From Triops longicaudatus (taxonomy: Eukaryota > Arthropoda > Branchiopoda > Notostraca > Triopsidae), in contig JAGQDJ010000022.1 of assembly GCA_022885665.1 (NCBI GenBank), positions 1-64,000 on the forward strand: 64,000 nucleotides of DNA, read 5' to 3'. Made by a program: the position numbers and the translations under genes. Shown one piece after another: positions 25,301 to 36,169 of this stretch. Position 1 is the first letter of the stretch. Each line of letters begins with the position of its first letter. The notes beneath the pieces are model-generated. The model worked only from the letters and a program-made list of their open reading frames with translations, ran no database searches and was not told where the DNA came from.

Positions 25301-28300
25301 TAACCTCTCTGCATTCTTTTCCTAATTTAGATGATTGGTGTAAGTCAGGAAAGATGCCTAGAAATAATTAATGAATTTGAGCCCAATCCTGAAGCGCGGA
25401 AGAACCAACAACTATTGATTGACGGTATTTGCCTGCCCTTTCTGAAAGATTAAATGAAACGTTTGAGATGCGCGGCAGAGAACTGAGCTGGATTCTCATT
25501 TTTCCTGTAGGCTTTACCAAATACTTGTTGTCAGAAGAAGGCGATTTATTCGACAGCACCCAGAAACGTATGTGCTGTCAAGATATGACTCATCCACTTG
25601 CCCATTATTTCATTTCCACGTCTCATAACACGTATTTACTCGAAGACCAACTCAGAGGGCCGTCGTCTGTAGAAGGATATATACGAGCGCTACAGTACGG
25701 TTGCCGTTGCGTCAAAGGTATTGGACAACTTTTAATGGTAAAATAGGGCTTTACTTTTTTCGAGATATTTTGTAGAATTCCGGTAAACCCCATAAGCCAA
25801 ATACCTTCGCATTCAATGAAAACAAGTTGACTTTGTTATTGCGCTCACTTTAAAGTTAACTGAGACATAGCAAACCTAGTGGCATACTCATTTTGGCAGT
25901 TTAAATTCTTTTCTCAGCTATTGTATTTTTTCCAGTGGACTGTTGGGATGGTACAGACGGTCCTGTTGTATGCCATGGCAACACACTTACAACCAAAATT
26001 GCCTTCAGCGATGTGATTGAAACCATAGCTGACTACGCTTTTGAATCCTCCGAGTTAGTAAAAAGGGAGGGGCCTAAATTGAATAGTCTTTGTATTTTGT
26101 GCATTCTCTCGTTTCACAAAGGTATCCTTTGATTCTCCACCTGGAAAACCATTGCAGTGTGAAGCAGCAGCGGATGGTCGCTGAAATCTTATGCAAAACT
26201 CTGGGTTCGATGTTGTATACCAGCGAAAGTTTGAATGCAGTGGCCAAAATGAGTCCGGAAGATTTACGAGGAAAAGTGGTGATTATGGTAAGTGCCAACT
26301 TCTCTTTAAAGGTTTCCCTTCCGTAATTAATTCGTTTGCCGGACTCGCGGGGATGGTGTTACCATTTTAGGGCAAGAAATTAGCCGGAGCGGAAGATGAA
26401 GGCGACGTGAGTGATGAAGACGAAGGAGCTGAAACGAGCCGCCGGAAAGGAACGCTGAAGAAATTCCGTTTGGCAAGGGAGTTGTCGGATCTTGTTTCCA
26501 TAGTTCGGTCCAATACTGCCGATCTTGCCTGGGCGAAGGAAAAGCGTAACACAAAACAGCTTTAGAAGTCAAGGAGAACAATGAGTTTCCAGTAATTGGT
26601 TTTATTTACTTACAGAAGCATACTACCTAAGTTACTCCGTAAATGAAGCCGTGGCAACAAGGCTGGTGACGCTCAGTGCGGAAAACTTAGTTGAGCATAC
26701 GAAAAACTTTCTAATGCGCGTTTTTCCGAGCGGCAGCCGCGTTGATTCCAGCAATTTCAACCCCCAAGATTTTTGGAACTGCGGTGTTCAAATGGGTAAG
26801 ATCTCGTTATTTCGTTCAATGTACACAAAGTACAAACTGGTCAACTGTACGTAGTGGCACTGAACTTTCAAACTCCTGGACCAATGATGGACTTGTACGA
26901 CGGTAGGTTTCGGCAAAATGGTGGGTGTGGTTACGTGTTGAAACCCGCGGTCATGCGTGAATCCATTTCTGTTTTTTCACCTTTAATCCGCGATCCCATT
27001 CCAGGCATTGCTCCCCAACTTCTCAGGTTAAAAGTAAAAAAGAGAAGGAAAATCTTCTTGAGCCTTATTTAATGAAAACTATTCTTGTGTGTATCCTTCC
27101 CTTGTATTGGCTTAGATCATTAGTGGCCAGCAATTGCCCCGACCCAGAGGATCATCACCCAAAGCTACGGTGATTGATCCATATGTGCTTGTTCAGATAT
27201 TTGGCATTCCGGGCGACTGTGTAGGTAAGAGAGAGTTTATTCATTTGCGTCATTGTCCAATAGCGGATGAGCAGTTCATTAAATGGGTTCCATTCGTACC
27301 ATTAGAGGCGAAAACGAGGACCGTTTCTAATGAAGGGGATTGTCCCATCTTCGACGAAAGCTTCGAATTTCATGTCAATATGCCCGAGCTAGCGTTGGTC
27401 CGTTTTGTGGTGCTGGACGATGATTATATTGGTGACGATTTTATTGGCCAGAATACCTTGCCCCTAGAATGCCTCCAACAAGGTCCGACCGTTTCAGTTG
27501 ATTACATTCCCTCTTCAGCCAAACTTATTTAGAATTTTTTTCCTAAAAGTAATTTTCTTTTTAAATCTACAGGTTATCGCCATGTGAGGCTGTTGTCAAA
27601 TTTGGGCGAACCTTTGGAGAACGCATCATTGTTTGTCCACGTAGCAATCACCAACAAAAGAGGCGGGGTATGTATTGCCTAGCTACGCCTCTTTGACGAA
27701 AGAGGCGGGTTGACGTAAAATTTTTCGCTTTGAACCGAGTTAATGGTTTGGTCTGTCTTTTAGAAGCTAAAACTTGGCAAGCATCACAGTAACATTCGGT
27801 CCGTTGGTATTCGACAAGTCGATGAAGCTTTTAAAGTACCTTACTTAACAACATCCCTGGCTAATACGAACCCTTAGATACTTATTTCACTAAAATTTTA
27901 GGCAGCTGGACCAGTGTTGTCAGAAGCTTGCAAGGCACGAGTGGAAGCTGATTTAGCGATGGCAGAATTACGGGCCGAGTGCGGCTTAGCAGAAACGGCA
28001 AACGTGAAACAATGCTTGCGAGTTTTGTTGCAGCGCTTGTCCGCCTCACCCGAAGTGCACAACTTCTCGCTCCAAGACTGTAACGGCGTGAGTTGAACTG
28101 GTTTAAGCGTAGTAAAAGCAATATTGTGTTAAATCTGTTTTCTTTTTACATCACAGTTTCCCACACTTTCGGTGCAGTATGCCAACTTGTCAAGTCCGTT
28201 GCAAAGGAGTATTGTGTGCCTGGAACGCGCCATAATGGAATGCAAATGGATGGCAGAGAATGTGAGCACTTTGGTTAAGCAATTGCAAGACGATGTGAAC

Positions 28301-29029
28301 CATGTTACGGAACTCTACTCGGACTTGGATCATTTATGCCATCAGGCTGGACTTCGGGGCAAGAAAGCTACTCGAACGGTCGAATCGTACGCTTGGAATG
28401 TTCGTGTCCTACGTGGCCAGATTGAACTCCTCGAGAGTTGCAAGAAAGAATGCTTGTTAACCCTTGAGCAAGTAAAATATTACGGTAGAAAAAAAGAAGA
28501 ATGATTATTACGAGTGATTAATGTTGACTAGGTCCGCAGTTCAGCGCCTACTGTCGAAAGTTTGAGTACGAGGCTCTCAAAAGATAAGCCAGTACTCCAA
28601 CCGCGCCTTTCGAACCCCGCTGTAGAAGACCAGACCACCGTTGCCTCACACTCCACCTACGTTAATTCGAACACAGGAGCCGCAGTCCCTTCAAGCATAA
28701 GTCCTTCGCCAAACCCCACTAGCAATACCACTTCTCATCCTACCTTAACCCGTAGTCCAACATCACCTGGTCCGCTGTTAAACATCCCTTCCCCCGAGGC
28801 GAACTCGAAACCGACGAAAAGCATTTTAAAGAAATCGTTGTCTAGTTTCGATACCAACGGCCAAGGGTACGTTCCGCCACCTTCACCCTCGTTAGCATCC
28901 GCTAGTGCTGTATCTACTGCCAGTAACGCTAGCAATATGTCAACGCCTGGGGAGCAAGACGTCTCTAGCGAAGGAACTCGAGCTCAACCATATCCCAAAC
29001 CAATACAGCAGTCCGATACCCTCTTGTAG
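13383..29029 (+). CDS. PLCL: Inactive phospholipase C-like protein (PLCL/PRIP family), 20 exons, about 1227 aa
   Basis: Family role: a scaffold related to PLC-delta that binds inositol phosphates and protein phosphatase 1 rather than cleaving PIP2. Exons: 13383-13701, 20190-20339, 24036-24242, 24685-24944, 25027-25139, 25202-25265, 25331-25424, 25511-25717, 25936-26053, 26122-26287, 26371-26545, 26616-26795, 26855-27033, 27116-27224, 27306-27482, 27573-27667, 27764-27835, 27902-28087, 28157-28471, 28532-29029. All are GT-AG, and the phases sum to an open frame of 3684 nt. Domains: N-terminal arm with KSVSF (87-91); PH 107-225; EF-hand-like 226-405; X domain 426-570 ([16 protein letters not shown]); acidic linker with [13 protein letters not shown] domain 625-735 ([22 protein letters not shown]); C2 745-871 ([17 protein letters not shown]); PRIP-type helical C-terminus 872-1062; Ser/Pro-rich tail. 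Key sites: His441, Asp473, His485, Glu519, Lys568 and Arg659 are kept, but the PLC-delta1 Glu341 and Lys438 positions are Lys471 and Met566. The start is the first ATG after an in-frame TGA at 13353, with A at -3. Confidence 0.93.
13702..20189 (+). other. PLCL intron 1 (6.5 kb)
   Basis: Donor GTAAGC, acceptor TTTCACAG. It holds homopolymer runs (G10 near 13892; C16 then A12 at 15284-15311; T runs near 16730) and several open frames of 60-150 codons, none with recognisable motifs. Confidence 0.8.
21024..21645. mobile_element. 622-bp pogo/Tigger-type miniature element in PLCL intron 2
   Basis: Inverted terminal repeats of 25 bp, 21 identical, with 17 consecutive matches (TCTCGCTATAACGTACA), flanked by TA at 21022-21023 and 21646-21647. 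Internal copies of CTATAACGxA recur near both ends. No transposase frame is present, so it would need an enzyme in trans. Confidence 0.85.
22527..22561. repeat. (GGGGGA)n microsatellite
   Basis: Five to six copies of GGGGGA, purine-only on the plus strand, inside PLCL intron 2. Confidence 0.9.
27225..27305 (+). other. In-frame, stop-free 81-bp intron inside the PLCL C2 domain
   Basis: The exon continues open through this segment, yet it begins with GTAAGA and ends with AG. Removing it restores GDCVEAKTRTV, which lines up with the ungapped loop of PRIP C2 domains. Keeping it would add 27 residues without a frameshift, so automated annotation would probably fuse the two exons. Confidence 0.8.
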
Positions 29030-30846
29030 TTCACACACAAACACATCTCACTTGGGTTGTAAAAGAAGCACGTACCATCGACTTGAAATATCTTTTTATT
29101 GCTGTCTGTTCGGACACTTGCCAAGAGATGCTCTTTGCTCCTACAACAAAATCGGCTGTGCTAGAAGAAAGCTAAAGAACAAAATAGAAGCGTCTATCCG
29201 TAAAAGCTATGTCGTAGTTTTAGGTCCTCTCATGGTGACATAACTAAGCTTAAGCTCTATATTCTAGTCGGGCTAGAATACGGGTCCATTACTCAAACCT
29301 CGAAGTTTTCTTTTTTTTTTATTATTTATTTACGTTCATTGTGTATTGTACAGTACTATATATGTAATGTTCCTCCTCTTTTGTATGTGGCTTTCTCTTG
29401 AGCTCTGATATCCTATTTGTACAAAAATTAATACCGTTTTGTTTATCGTACGAAAAGCCATCTGACTCCGCGTGTTGATCACCGTTTCTTTTCAGCGTTT
29501 GTTTTTTACTTACAGTTACGTACCATGCCCACCCAAAGAGTACCAAGATGAAGACTGAAATATTTGGAAAGAAGTGGCAGAAAACAGCTTCGATGGATGG
29601 CTTAAAATAATATATAGATTTCTTTCCCTTGTGCTATTGATACTGTAAACCGGTGAACGTTGTTGAGTCCCTTGTTACCCACCTAGTCGGGCAGAACGCA
29701 AAAGAAAAGAATTAAAATTTCATGTGAGTTCCGTCGCAAGACGTAGTTTCTGAGGGTTATTTTTATAGACCATCCCACATAAATGAAACAAACGTGGCTT
29801 GTTTGTTCGCCACAGGTTGCTCGATAGCTTTGACGTCAGACTTTCTTGGCCTCTGAAATCAGCACACTACAGGCGTTTCTACCTACGCACTCAAATGGTG
29901 TTCATATGCTATATTTAACGTTTTTAAGACAGTCTGGATTTGCGCTTAAGATACCAACAGACAACTAAAGTGAATCCTACATGCTTACTTAAATGCAGTT
30001 AATCGCTATAGTTGTCTTCTTTAATGCTGAAATTCTTTGCAATTCTTTACTTAATGCTACACCTTCACAATAACATTCCTATTCAACGGACAATTTTAAG
30101 GAACGTTATGTAATCCTATCACTAGGTGCCATCGCTGTTTCACAGCTAAGTGAAACACCCTAAAACGGGGTAATTTCGAACAAAAAAGGGCCTTTAATTT
30201 TTATTTTCCTGTACATTTCATCTAATTTTTAAACAAAAGCGAAACAAAATATTTTGGCTCTTTAAATGATTCAAATCTTACTTTCAACTTAACTGTAAAA
30301 TTCCAAGATTATTGCATTTTTAAAGTTGGTGTTAAAGGTTACCCAACAATGTGTAAAGCTTTAAACGTCGTCGGAAAACTTCGCGTCGCTAATGTGGATC
30401 AGTTGAACACTGTTAACAATTAAAAAAGGGAAGACAATATTACATTCGTTATTTATTAAAAAAAATAAGAGATTGGTTGAAAAGAGGTGCTTACGCCTTA
30501 AAGCTTATATATTTTCACACGTTCGCGCTTGGTTGTTCTTCCTGCGGTTTTAATTACTGTTTTAGTCTTGTCTGTACACATTTTTTTCAACTCTCAAAGG
30601 TGGGGAAGGGGAGTTAAGTTTTCATGCGTTTTTCTTCTCAATTCATATCCTCCCTGAACCCTCCAATGGCTTTAAAGCAGACATCAGGATTATATGCCTC
30701 GGAAATTGAAATGTACTTCCGTTGTAGATGGTGTTATTCAAAAGTCTCCAGAAGTTTTTTTTAAATCACAGACTACAGGTAAAATTTTTATCTTTTTAAT
30801 ATAAGTAATGATTTCAGTGCATTTTAAGTGGCAATGCTGAAGATTA
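29030..30846. other. PLCL 3' UTR and intergenic spacer
   Basis: No further exon recognised. The 3' UTR presumably occupies the first several hundred bases. Confidence 0.5.
29712..29717 (+). terminator. Weak candidate poly(A) signal (ATTAAA) for the PLCL gene
   Basis: First good AATAAA-like hexamer that I see after the PLCL stop codon, about 680 bases downstream and followed by GT-containing sequence. No canonical AATAAA was found nearer. Confidence 0.25.
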
Positions 30847-31103
30847 CTATTTGTCAGCCTCTTCAAGTCGTTCTGCGATGGATTTGAATTCTTCCAGTGT
30901 TGCCTTTTTCTGTTTTAAGACATCTTTTAAATTTGGTGTTTTAGAATAAGGTCTTAGGATGCTAGATGAAGAGAACATCAAGGTTCCGAACAAAAACCAT
31001 CTCATTAGAAAAATAAAAAACAAAATAAAACTAGGTAAGGCATCGGTCGACGTGTGAAACTGCATGGGCGCAACCTAAGTCTTCCGCCGAAATTCGCTGG
31101 CAT
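30847..31103 (-). CDS. Candidate small single-pass membrane protein, two exons, about 60 aa
   Basis: I do not recognise the family. Proposed exons are 31103-31075 and 31000-30847 (minus), with a 74-bp GT-AG intron that keeps frame. The product begins MPANFGGRLRWFLFGTLM, has one hydrophobic stretch, then RPYSKTP and a charged amphipathic helix (LKDVLKQKKATLEEFKSI), and ends EEADK. This layout (short N-terminus, one membrane segment, charged helix) resembles small mitochondrial inner-membrane assembly factors, which is an inference only. Alternatives are an unspliced 72-residue frame starting at 31065 or an internal ATG at 31006. It lies about 1.8 kb downstream of PLCL on the opposite strand. 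The ATG at 31103 has G at -3. Confidence 0.35.
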
Positions 31104-31620
31104 TTCGCGTGTAACAAACTTAAGACCACAAAAACAGCTTCGATTGTTTGTGTCATTATTACACATCATAACAAAAAATCATTTCAGAATTTGTAAAGCT
31201 AATTCCTGTTAAATTGCGCCCAGGATGTTTGTCTCCAATTCTTCACCTTTTTTCTTACAACTAGTTGCTTTCCTCATAATAAATTTTTGTATTGGTATCT
31301 TCTTCATTATCAAAGATACTTGTCAAGGTTAACACATGTCTACAGCATTTTATCGAGTTCCTAAGTAAAGTATCGTACAAAATTAGTGTTCGTCAAGGCA
31401 GCTATGTCGGCCATCGCAGAACGGGTCCAACCTACCGTTACAGAAAACTAATCCGCAATGCCATTCGGCTTTCTAGGAAAAATGTATTTGGTACAGTAAT
31501 TCTTAATGATATCGGAAGTCGTTTGTAAAGAAAAAAATTGTGTATTGTGGTCCAATAAGCAGGAGATTTTCATCCCGGAAACTCTTGGATCACACCAAGT
31601 AGATGAGGGCAGTGTCAATA
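31104..31620. other. Intergenic sequence without recognised gene
   Basis: Nothing I can support. Confidence 0.4.
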
Positions 31621-31655
31621 CCTGTCGCCGTCAGAATCACGCTAACGGCGACAGG
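31621..31655. repeat. Perfect 11-bp hairpin (CCTGTCGCCGT / ACGGCGACAGG)
   Basis: Exact inverted repeat at 31621-31631 and 31645-31655 separated by 13 nt. GC-rich in an AT-rich setting, about 170 bp before a minisatellite. Confidence 0.8.
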
Positions 31656-31825
31656 GAACTCAACACGAAGTCGAGCTTAGACTAACACTACTGTATTAAA
31701 CAAACACTACACAAAAAACACTAATTACTACACAGTTTACTAACACTATTCTCGGCAACGATTAATTGTCTATCGTCCGTAATCTTTCTTGGCAGTAAGC
31801 GAACAAACTTGCGAATTGCCCACTG

Positions 31826-31971
31826 CTTGCGAACAAACGAAATCACTTGCGAACGAAACGGACTCGCTTGTGAACGAACGAAATTACTTGCGAGCGAACG
31901 AAATCGCTTGTGAACGAACGAAATCACTTGCGAACTAACGAGCTAAGAACTCACTTGCGAACGAACGAAGA
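31826..31971. repeat. 20-bp minisatellite, unit CTTGCGAACGAACGAAATCA
   Basis: About seven head-to-tail copies with 1-4 changes each, plus one longer unit with an extra 7 bases near the end. A GC-containing repeat with no coding constraint visible. Confidence 0.85.
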
Positions 31972-32374
31972 AGCAAGGAGAACTTAGGAGACCTCAAGAA
32001 GAACTCTTAGGAACTTGCGAACCTGTTGTGGTCTAACCTTTTATAGAAGGAGAAAGGAAATTGTAAAAGGAGAAAGAACAAAACAGATTAAAACCCGGAT
32101 CCCCGACAAATTGACTTAATGACCTGCCCTACGTACGACAGTTCCGCGAAAGCAATAAGAGAAAGGGAAAATCTACAGCTTAGGTCACTTAAGGCATAAT
32201 AAAGAAATGGGGAAAAGCACAAGTCATTTCAAACATATGCAAAAAAAGAACTTTCCGTGCTTCAGTACGGAACAATACCACTTTGCACTTTGTCAGTGTT
32301 TACTCGTAACATGAACTTAACTATGGTCTGAAAATTAGCCTTCAAACTAGGAGGCCCTCGTTTGTTGCTACCGT

Positions 32375-32760
32375 ATAGAGGAGGGCAAGGAAAAAAGTAA
32401 TGTCACGCGAAAGTAACAGAAGCCATAACTTTTGAACGAGAGGTTTCTTGCGGCTGAAAAAAGCAGTCATGTCACATACCATTAAGTAGCAATATATTCA
32501 GTAGCATGTGGAATGATTGAGAATTAATCGAGATACTCAATCGTGTCTGTTTTTCCTAGCCTTTTTAAAAGGAAATGCATGTTCGCCCGTTGCGTTCATT
32601 GTCGATGAGCAAAATTTTTTAAAAAAATATTTTTGAGCTCAATGTATGCTGCTAAACAAGATGTACAAATCTCCGACTCCACAGTTCCTTAGTTATTTTA
32701 CAGGGAGACCTAGAAATCTCGGAAAACCCCTTCGAAACGGTTGTAACAGCCGATTTCTAG
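32375..32760. repeat. Long inverted repeat, left arm
   Basis: Aligns with the reverse complement of 36170-36560 over nearly 400 bases. Shared blocks include CGCGAAAGTAACA, TCAGTCATGTCACAT, TTGAGAATTAATCGAGATA, CGTTCA..T..GATGA and GTTATTTTACAGG.GACC. Arms are clearly diverged. Confidence 0.75.
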
Positions 32761-33339
32761 ACCACGGGAAACGATTCGTGAAAAACGGCAACGCCGCATA
32801 CAATAGCTTGCTCTTGAGTTTAGAACTGTCGGCTGAGAGTAAATTCATCACAGACACAAGGGACAACGGTTGTCATAATTTAAGTGCATGGACCAGCTGT
32901 AAATGATTACGAAGAAAACAACTAAAGTCTGTAAAAACAACACAAACTGTTTATCCTTAGGGCGTCGTTATGGCAACCGTTCAGGGCGTTTGAAAATTTC
33001 GCCTCCACAACACGTTGCATTTGTTTATTTAGACAACTTTTCTTATAGTTTGCTCTCTCTCTCTTAACCGAGATGAAGCTAAAATCTCCAATATTGCTTG
33101 TGATTGTAATTGCAAGTTTTCGTTACATTCGTTTAGTGTATCGTAAAAGATTTGATTGGTAAGTTTTCTTATGGGAAAACGCACGTCAAACACGATGTTA
33201 CTTTTGTTTCCATGGGTTACATGGCTATAACAGACGAAGGCCCTCCTACTTTGAAGGCTAGTGTTCGCTTATTTTATGTTTGTAAGTAGTATACAATAGC
33301 TTAACAGAGAGCAGAGATACACCTCATCTAGTAGTTGTA

Positions 33340-34418
33340 CAGTCATGAGCAAAAAAAAAAATCTTTACTGGGCAAACCACACAGGTCTAATTAATACTCA
33401 TTAGCTTGATAGCCTTTATTAGCAGGCAAAAAAAGCCTACAAGGTAAAAGTTCAACCCTGAGTTCCATATAACGAAGGCCTCTTTCCGTTTCCATATCCA
33501 ACCGCTAGCTGAATTAAAGGCCCACTATAAACTTCAACGACTTTCCGCAAATTCAAGTCATGTAGTTGATCATAATTCACTATTTGTAATTGTAATGAAA
33601 TACTGCTACATTCTTCAGGTATTGTCTTTAAGCAAAGTTTTAAAGAAATGCTAATTCAGTTTCTGATACCAATAACTGCGTGTGGGAAGATAAATCGAAT
33701 AGTTTAAGTATCTTAATAATTGAATACTCCATAGCTAATAAACTATCAATTGCCACTCACAAGATATTATTTACGTTAAATAAAAGAGAGAGGATATTGT
33801 GTAATCCGTACAAAGGATCTGATTAATTTTCACACGTTTTTTCTACTTACCTAGCGGCTAGTTAAACAAACGGAAAAAACCTTCAATAGTAACGACTTAT
33901 AACTAACGGGAAATACTTGTACATTCCAAAAGTTGTAGTTATTATTTTCTTTACTCAACAGGATATGGAAACTCAGGGTCGAACTCCTACCTTGTAAGCG
34001 ATTAGCATAGGCTTTTATACCCGCTTATGAAGGCAAATCAACCTCAGGAGGCTTAGTTAGGTGTGCATTTTATCATAAACTGATCATTTGGCTAGTTCTT
34101 CTCCGTGTTGTCAGTAAATTACGCGTTCAGCAGCTCTCCGTTGACCTAGGAGAACGATTGTTTACATGAAAAGAAGTGGACGGGGTTTCAACGTCCATCT
34201 TCGTTGTAATGTGTTCCCGCAGCACGGTAGAACGTAAAGCGGCATTCGCACTCAACGCATCTGTTGCGTTCACTCGAAAATTACCGTTGAGCTAGTTCCG
34301 TACTCAACAAAACGCCAGTTATGCTAACTGGCCAGCCCAGTCGATCGGTTTAGTTCACGTTAAAATGCACCCTAGACCAGTGTGATTTGCTCGATAAAGA
34401 TTTTTTTGCTCATGGTTC
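33340..34418. mobile_element. 1.08-kb Tc1-like non-autonomous element with nested inverted repeats
   Basis: Terminal inverted repeats at 33340-33388 and 34373-34418 share CATGAGCAAAAAAA, AATCTTTA, GCAAA.CACAC.GGTCTA and are flanked by TA on both sides. The left arm has about 4 extra A. A second pair lies inside at 33439-33470 and 33963-33995 (ACAAGGTA..AGTTC.ACCC). No transposase frame. The end CAGTCATGAGCAAAA resembles Tc1-family ends. Confidence 0.75.
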
Positions 34419-34731
34419 TACATTCAGATGATAGTAAAGCTCGTACTACGAGCAAATAGTAACAAAGCGCGAAATGTTACCATTGTCCTTACCTCCTTTA
34501 ATCCATGGGGTCAAAACTAATATCGTAATTAACTTGCGTTTTCCCATAAAAAAATTTACCGATCAAATTTCTAATGATTTATTAATCGTGTCGTAATGAA
34601 AGTTTGCAATCGCAATCCCAACAATATCAGAACCCTCTGGGATAAGTTGTATTAATAAACAGAAAAATGCAACGTGTTCTGGAGGCGCCATTTTAAAACG
34701 CCACACGGTTACATGACGACATCCCATAGAT

Positions 34732-35499
34732 CAGCGACTCCCAATCTGTGGGCCGCGGCCTGTTGGGAGGTGGGCCTCGGTACAGAATCGAGCAAGCAAA
34801 GTTACCGCTCACGTTTACGGCAGCTCCGCAACCAGTTTTAGGAACGGGTCACTTTACAGAACGACATTTTTACGTGCCTCTGACAACTTCTGTCTGGTAC
34901 CACAGGATACAAACGGAGCCCGAACTAACATGGCACAAGAGTGGAAAAGGTGGTGTGACATGTTCGAAATGCGACCTGTTCTGAAACTCTGTCCACAACG
35001 CTAACACCACCGCCTGGGTTTCTCCATAATCGCGGTTCCCGCGATTTTCTGGGTTTAATTTTCGCTCAATAAATGTCTTTTATAAAGTCTTTATAAAAGT
35101 CATTAAAAACTACCATTATGAAAGAAGCTTCATTTTACTAGAAAATGTCACTATTTTATGAGAAGAATATAGAAAATTTCACAATTTAATAGGAGAAAGT
35201 AAATACCAAAAATGGGGGTTTTCTACGATTAATTTGGAAAAAAATTTTTACTGTGTATAAAAAAGTAATTGGCGAACTGCATTTCGCCGGCGCTTACTTT
35301 TGTGAAGTACTTAACTGCAGTTGCAATTTTGAATAGTATGGCGTTGCAACACAATCAAATATACAAGAAATGGCCAAGTTAGGAATCATGAACCACTTTT
35401 TTATTTTATTTATTTATTTTTTGGTAACAGCCGGGCCGCCGATAATTTTTAGCCCTGAAATAATTTTAGTTCGTGGTACCAACAGCTTGGAGACCGCTG
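34732..35499. mobile_element. 768-bp hAT-type non-autonomous element
   Basis: Left end CAGCGACTCCCAATCTGTGG, right end (reverse complement) CAGCGGTCTCCAAGCTGTTG, 16 of the first 23 identical. Flanking 8-mers CCATAGAT (34724-34731) and CTATATAT (35500-35507) agree at 6 of 8. Subterminal GGGCCGC motifs occur near both ends. No transposase frame. Confidence 0.75.
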
Positions 35500-36169
35500 C
35501 TATATATAAACCGTGTTTTTACAGAGTACATTTGTTTTCTTCATAATCGTTTACAGCTGCGTAATATATTTAAGTTAAGACAACCATTTTCTATCTTTGG
35601 TAAAGTTCTTTCTTTGGTAAACTTGGTAGGCGTTGCGCGTCAAAGGAAAATAAAGCTTCTAGTGAGAAAGAGATGTTGTCTCTTAGTATATGAGTTGTAA
35701 CGAAGAAAGGGGGATGTGTAAAAGTATTTTTTAAAATTTATTTGTTTATTTATTTACTTTTTGCACTTAGAAGTATTTCCCTTATCATAGAAATTCTTAT
35801 AAATTAAATTTATCTCTGTAACTTGTGTATTTTTCACCTTTTCCTCCCTTCGCTTATGGAAAGTACTTGTTGTTTTGACGAATACCTCCCTACAACTTTT
35901 TCTCTTTGAATTAAGCTTAAATTACACCGTTTGCTTCGAATGAAAGTTATTTTTCGAGCATATGATTTTAATACTTCCTTTGGCAGTTAAGGGAATTGAC
36001 TAGTAAGTGTAGTTGTGCATTTTTTGATTGCGCGCATTAAGTTTGTTCTTGCGAAATTACTCTCACATGGTGGCGTTAGGTGCTTTCTTAAGAACGCGCG
36101 AGCTGGTGAGGTAACCTTGTAAAAAATAACCCTGGCGTCTTTCAGTGTCGCTATTTTCCATAACTCGCA

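Noticed and set aside
26054..26121. PLCL intron 9 first seemed to break the frame or need a GC donor at 26072
   Set aside because: Using GTTAGT at 26054 as donor gives a 68-bp GT-AG intron and restores the conserved SSEYPLIL junction, so no frameshift or non-canonical intron is needed.
27483..27532. Alternative C2 end by reading through the weak donor GTCCGA
   Set aside because: The spliced form continues with GYRHVRLLS, which matches PRIP proteins. Read-through adds an unrelated tail and a stop.
31826..31971. Array of evenly spaced repeats as a possible CRISPR
   Set aside because: Units are head-to-tail without unique spacers and the genome is eukaryotic. It is a minisatellite.
33439..33995. 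T-loop-like words (GTTCAACCC, GTTCGACCC) suggesting tRNA genes
   Set aside because: No acceptor or anticodon stems can be built. The two words are arms of an inner inverted repeat in the Tc1-like element.
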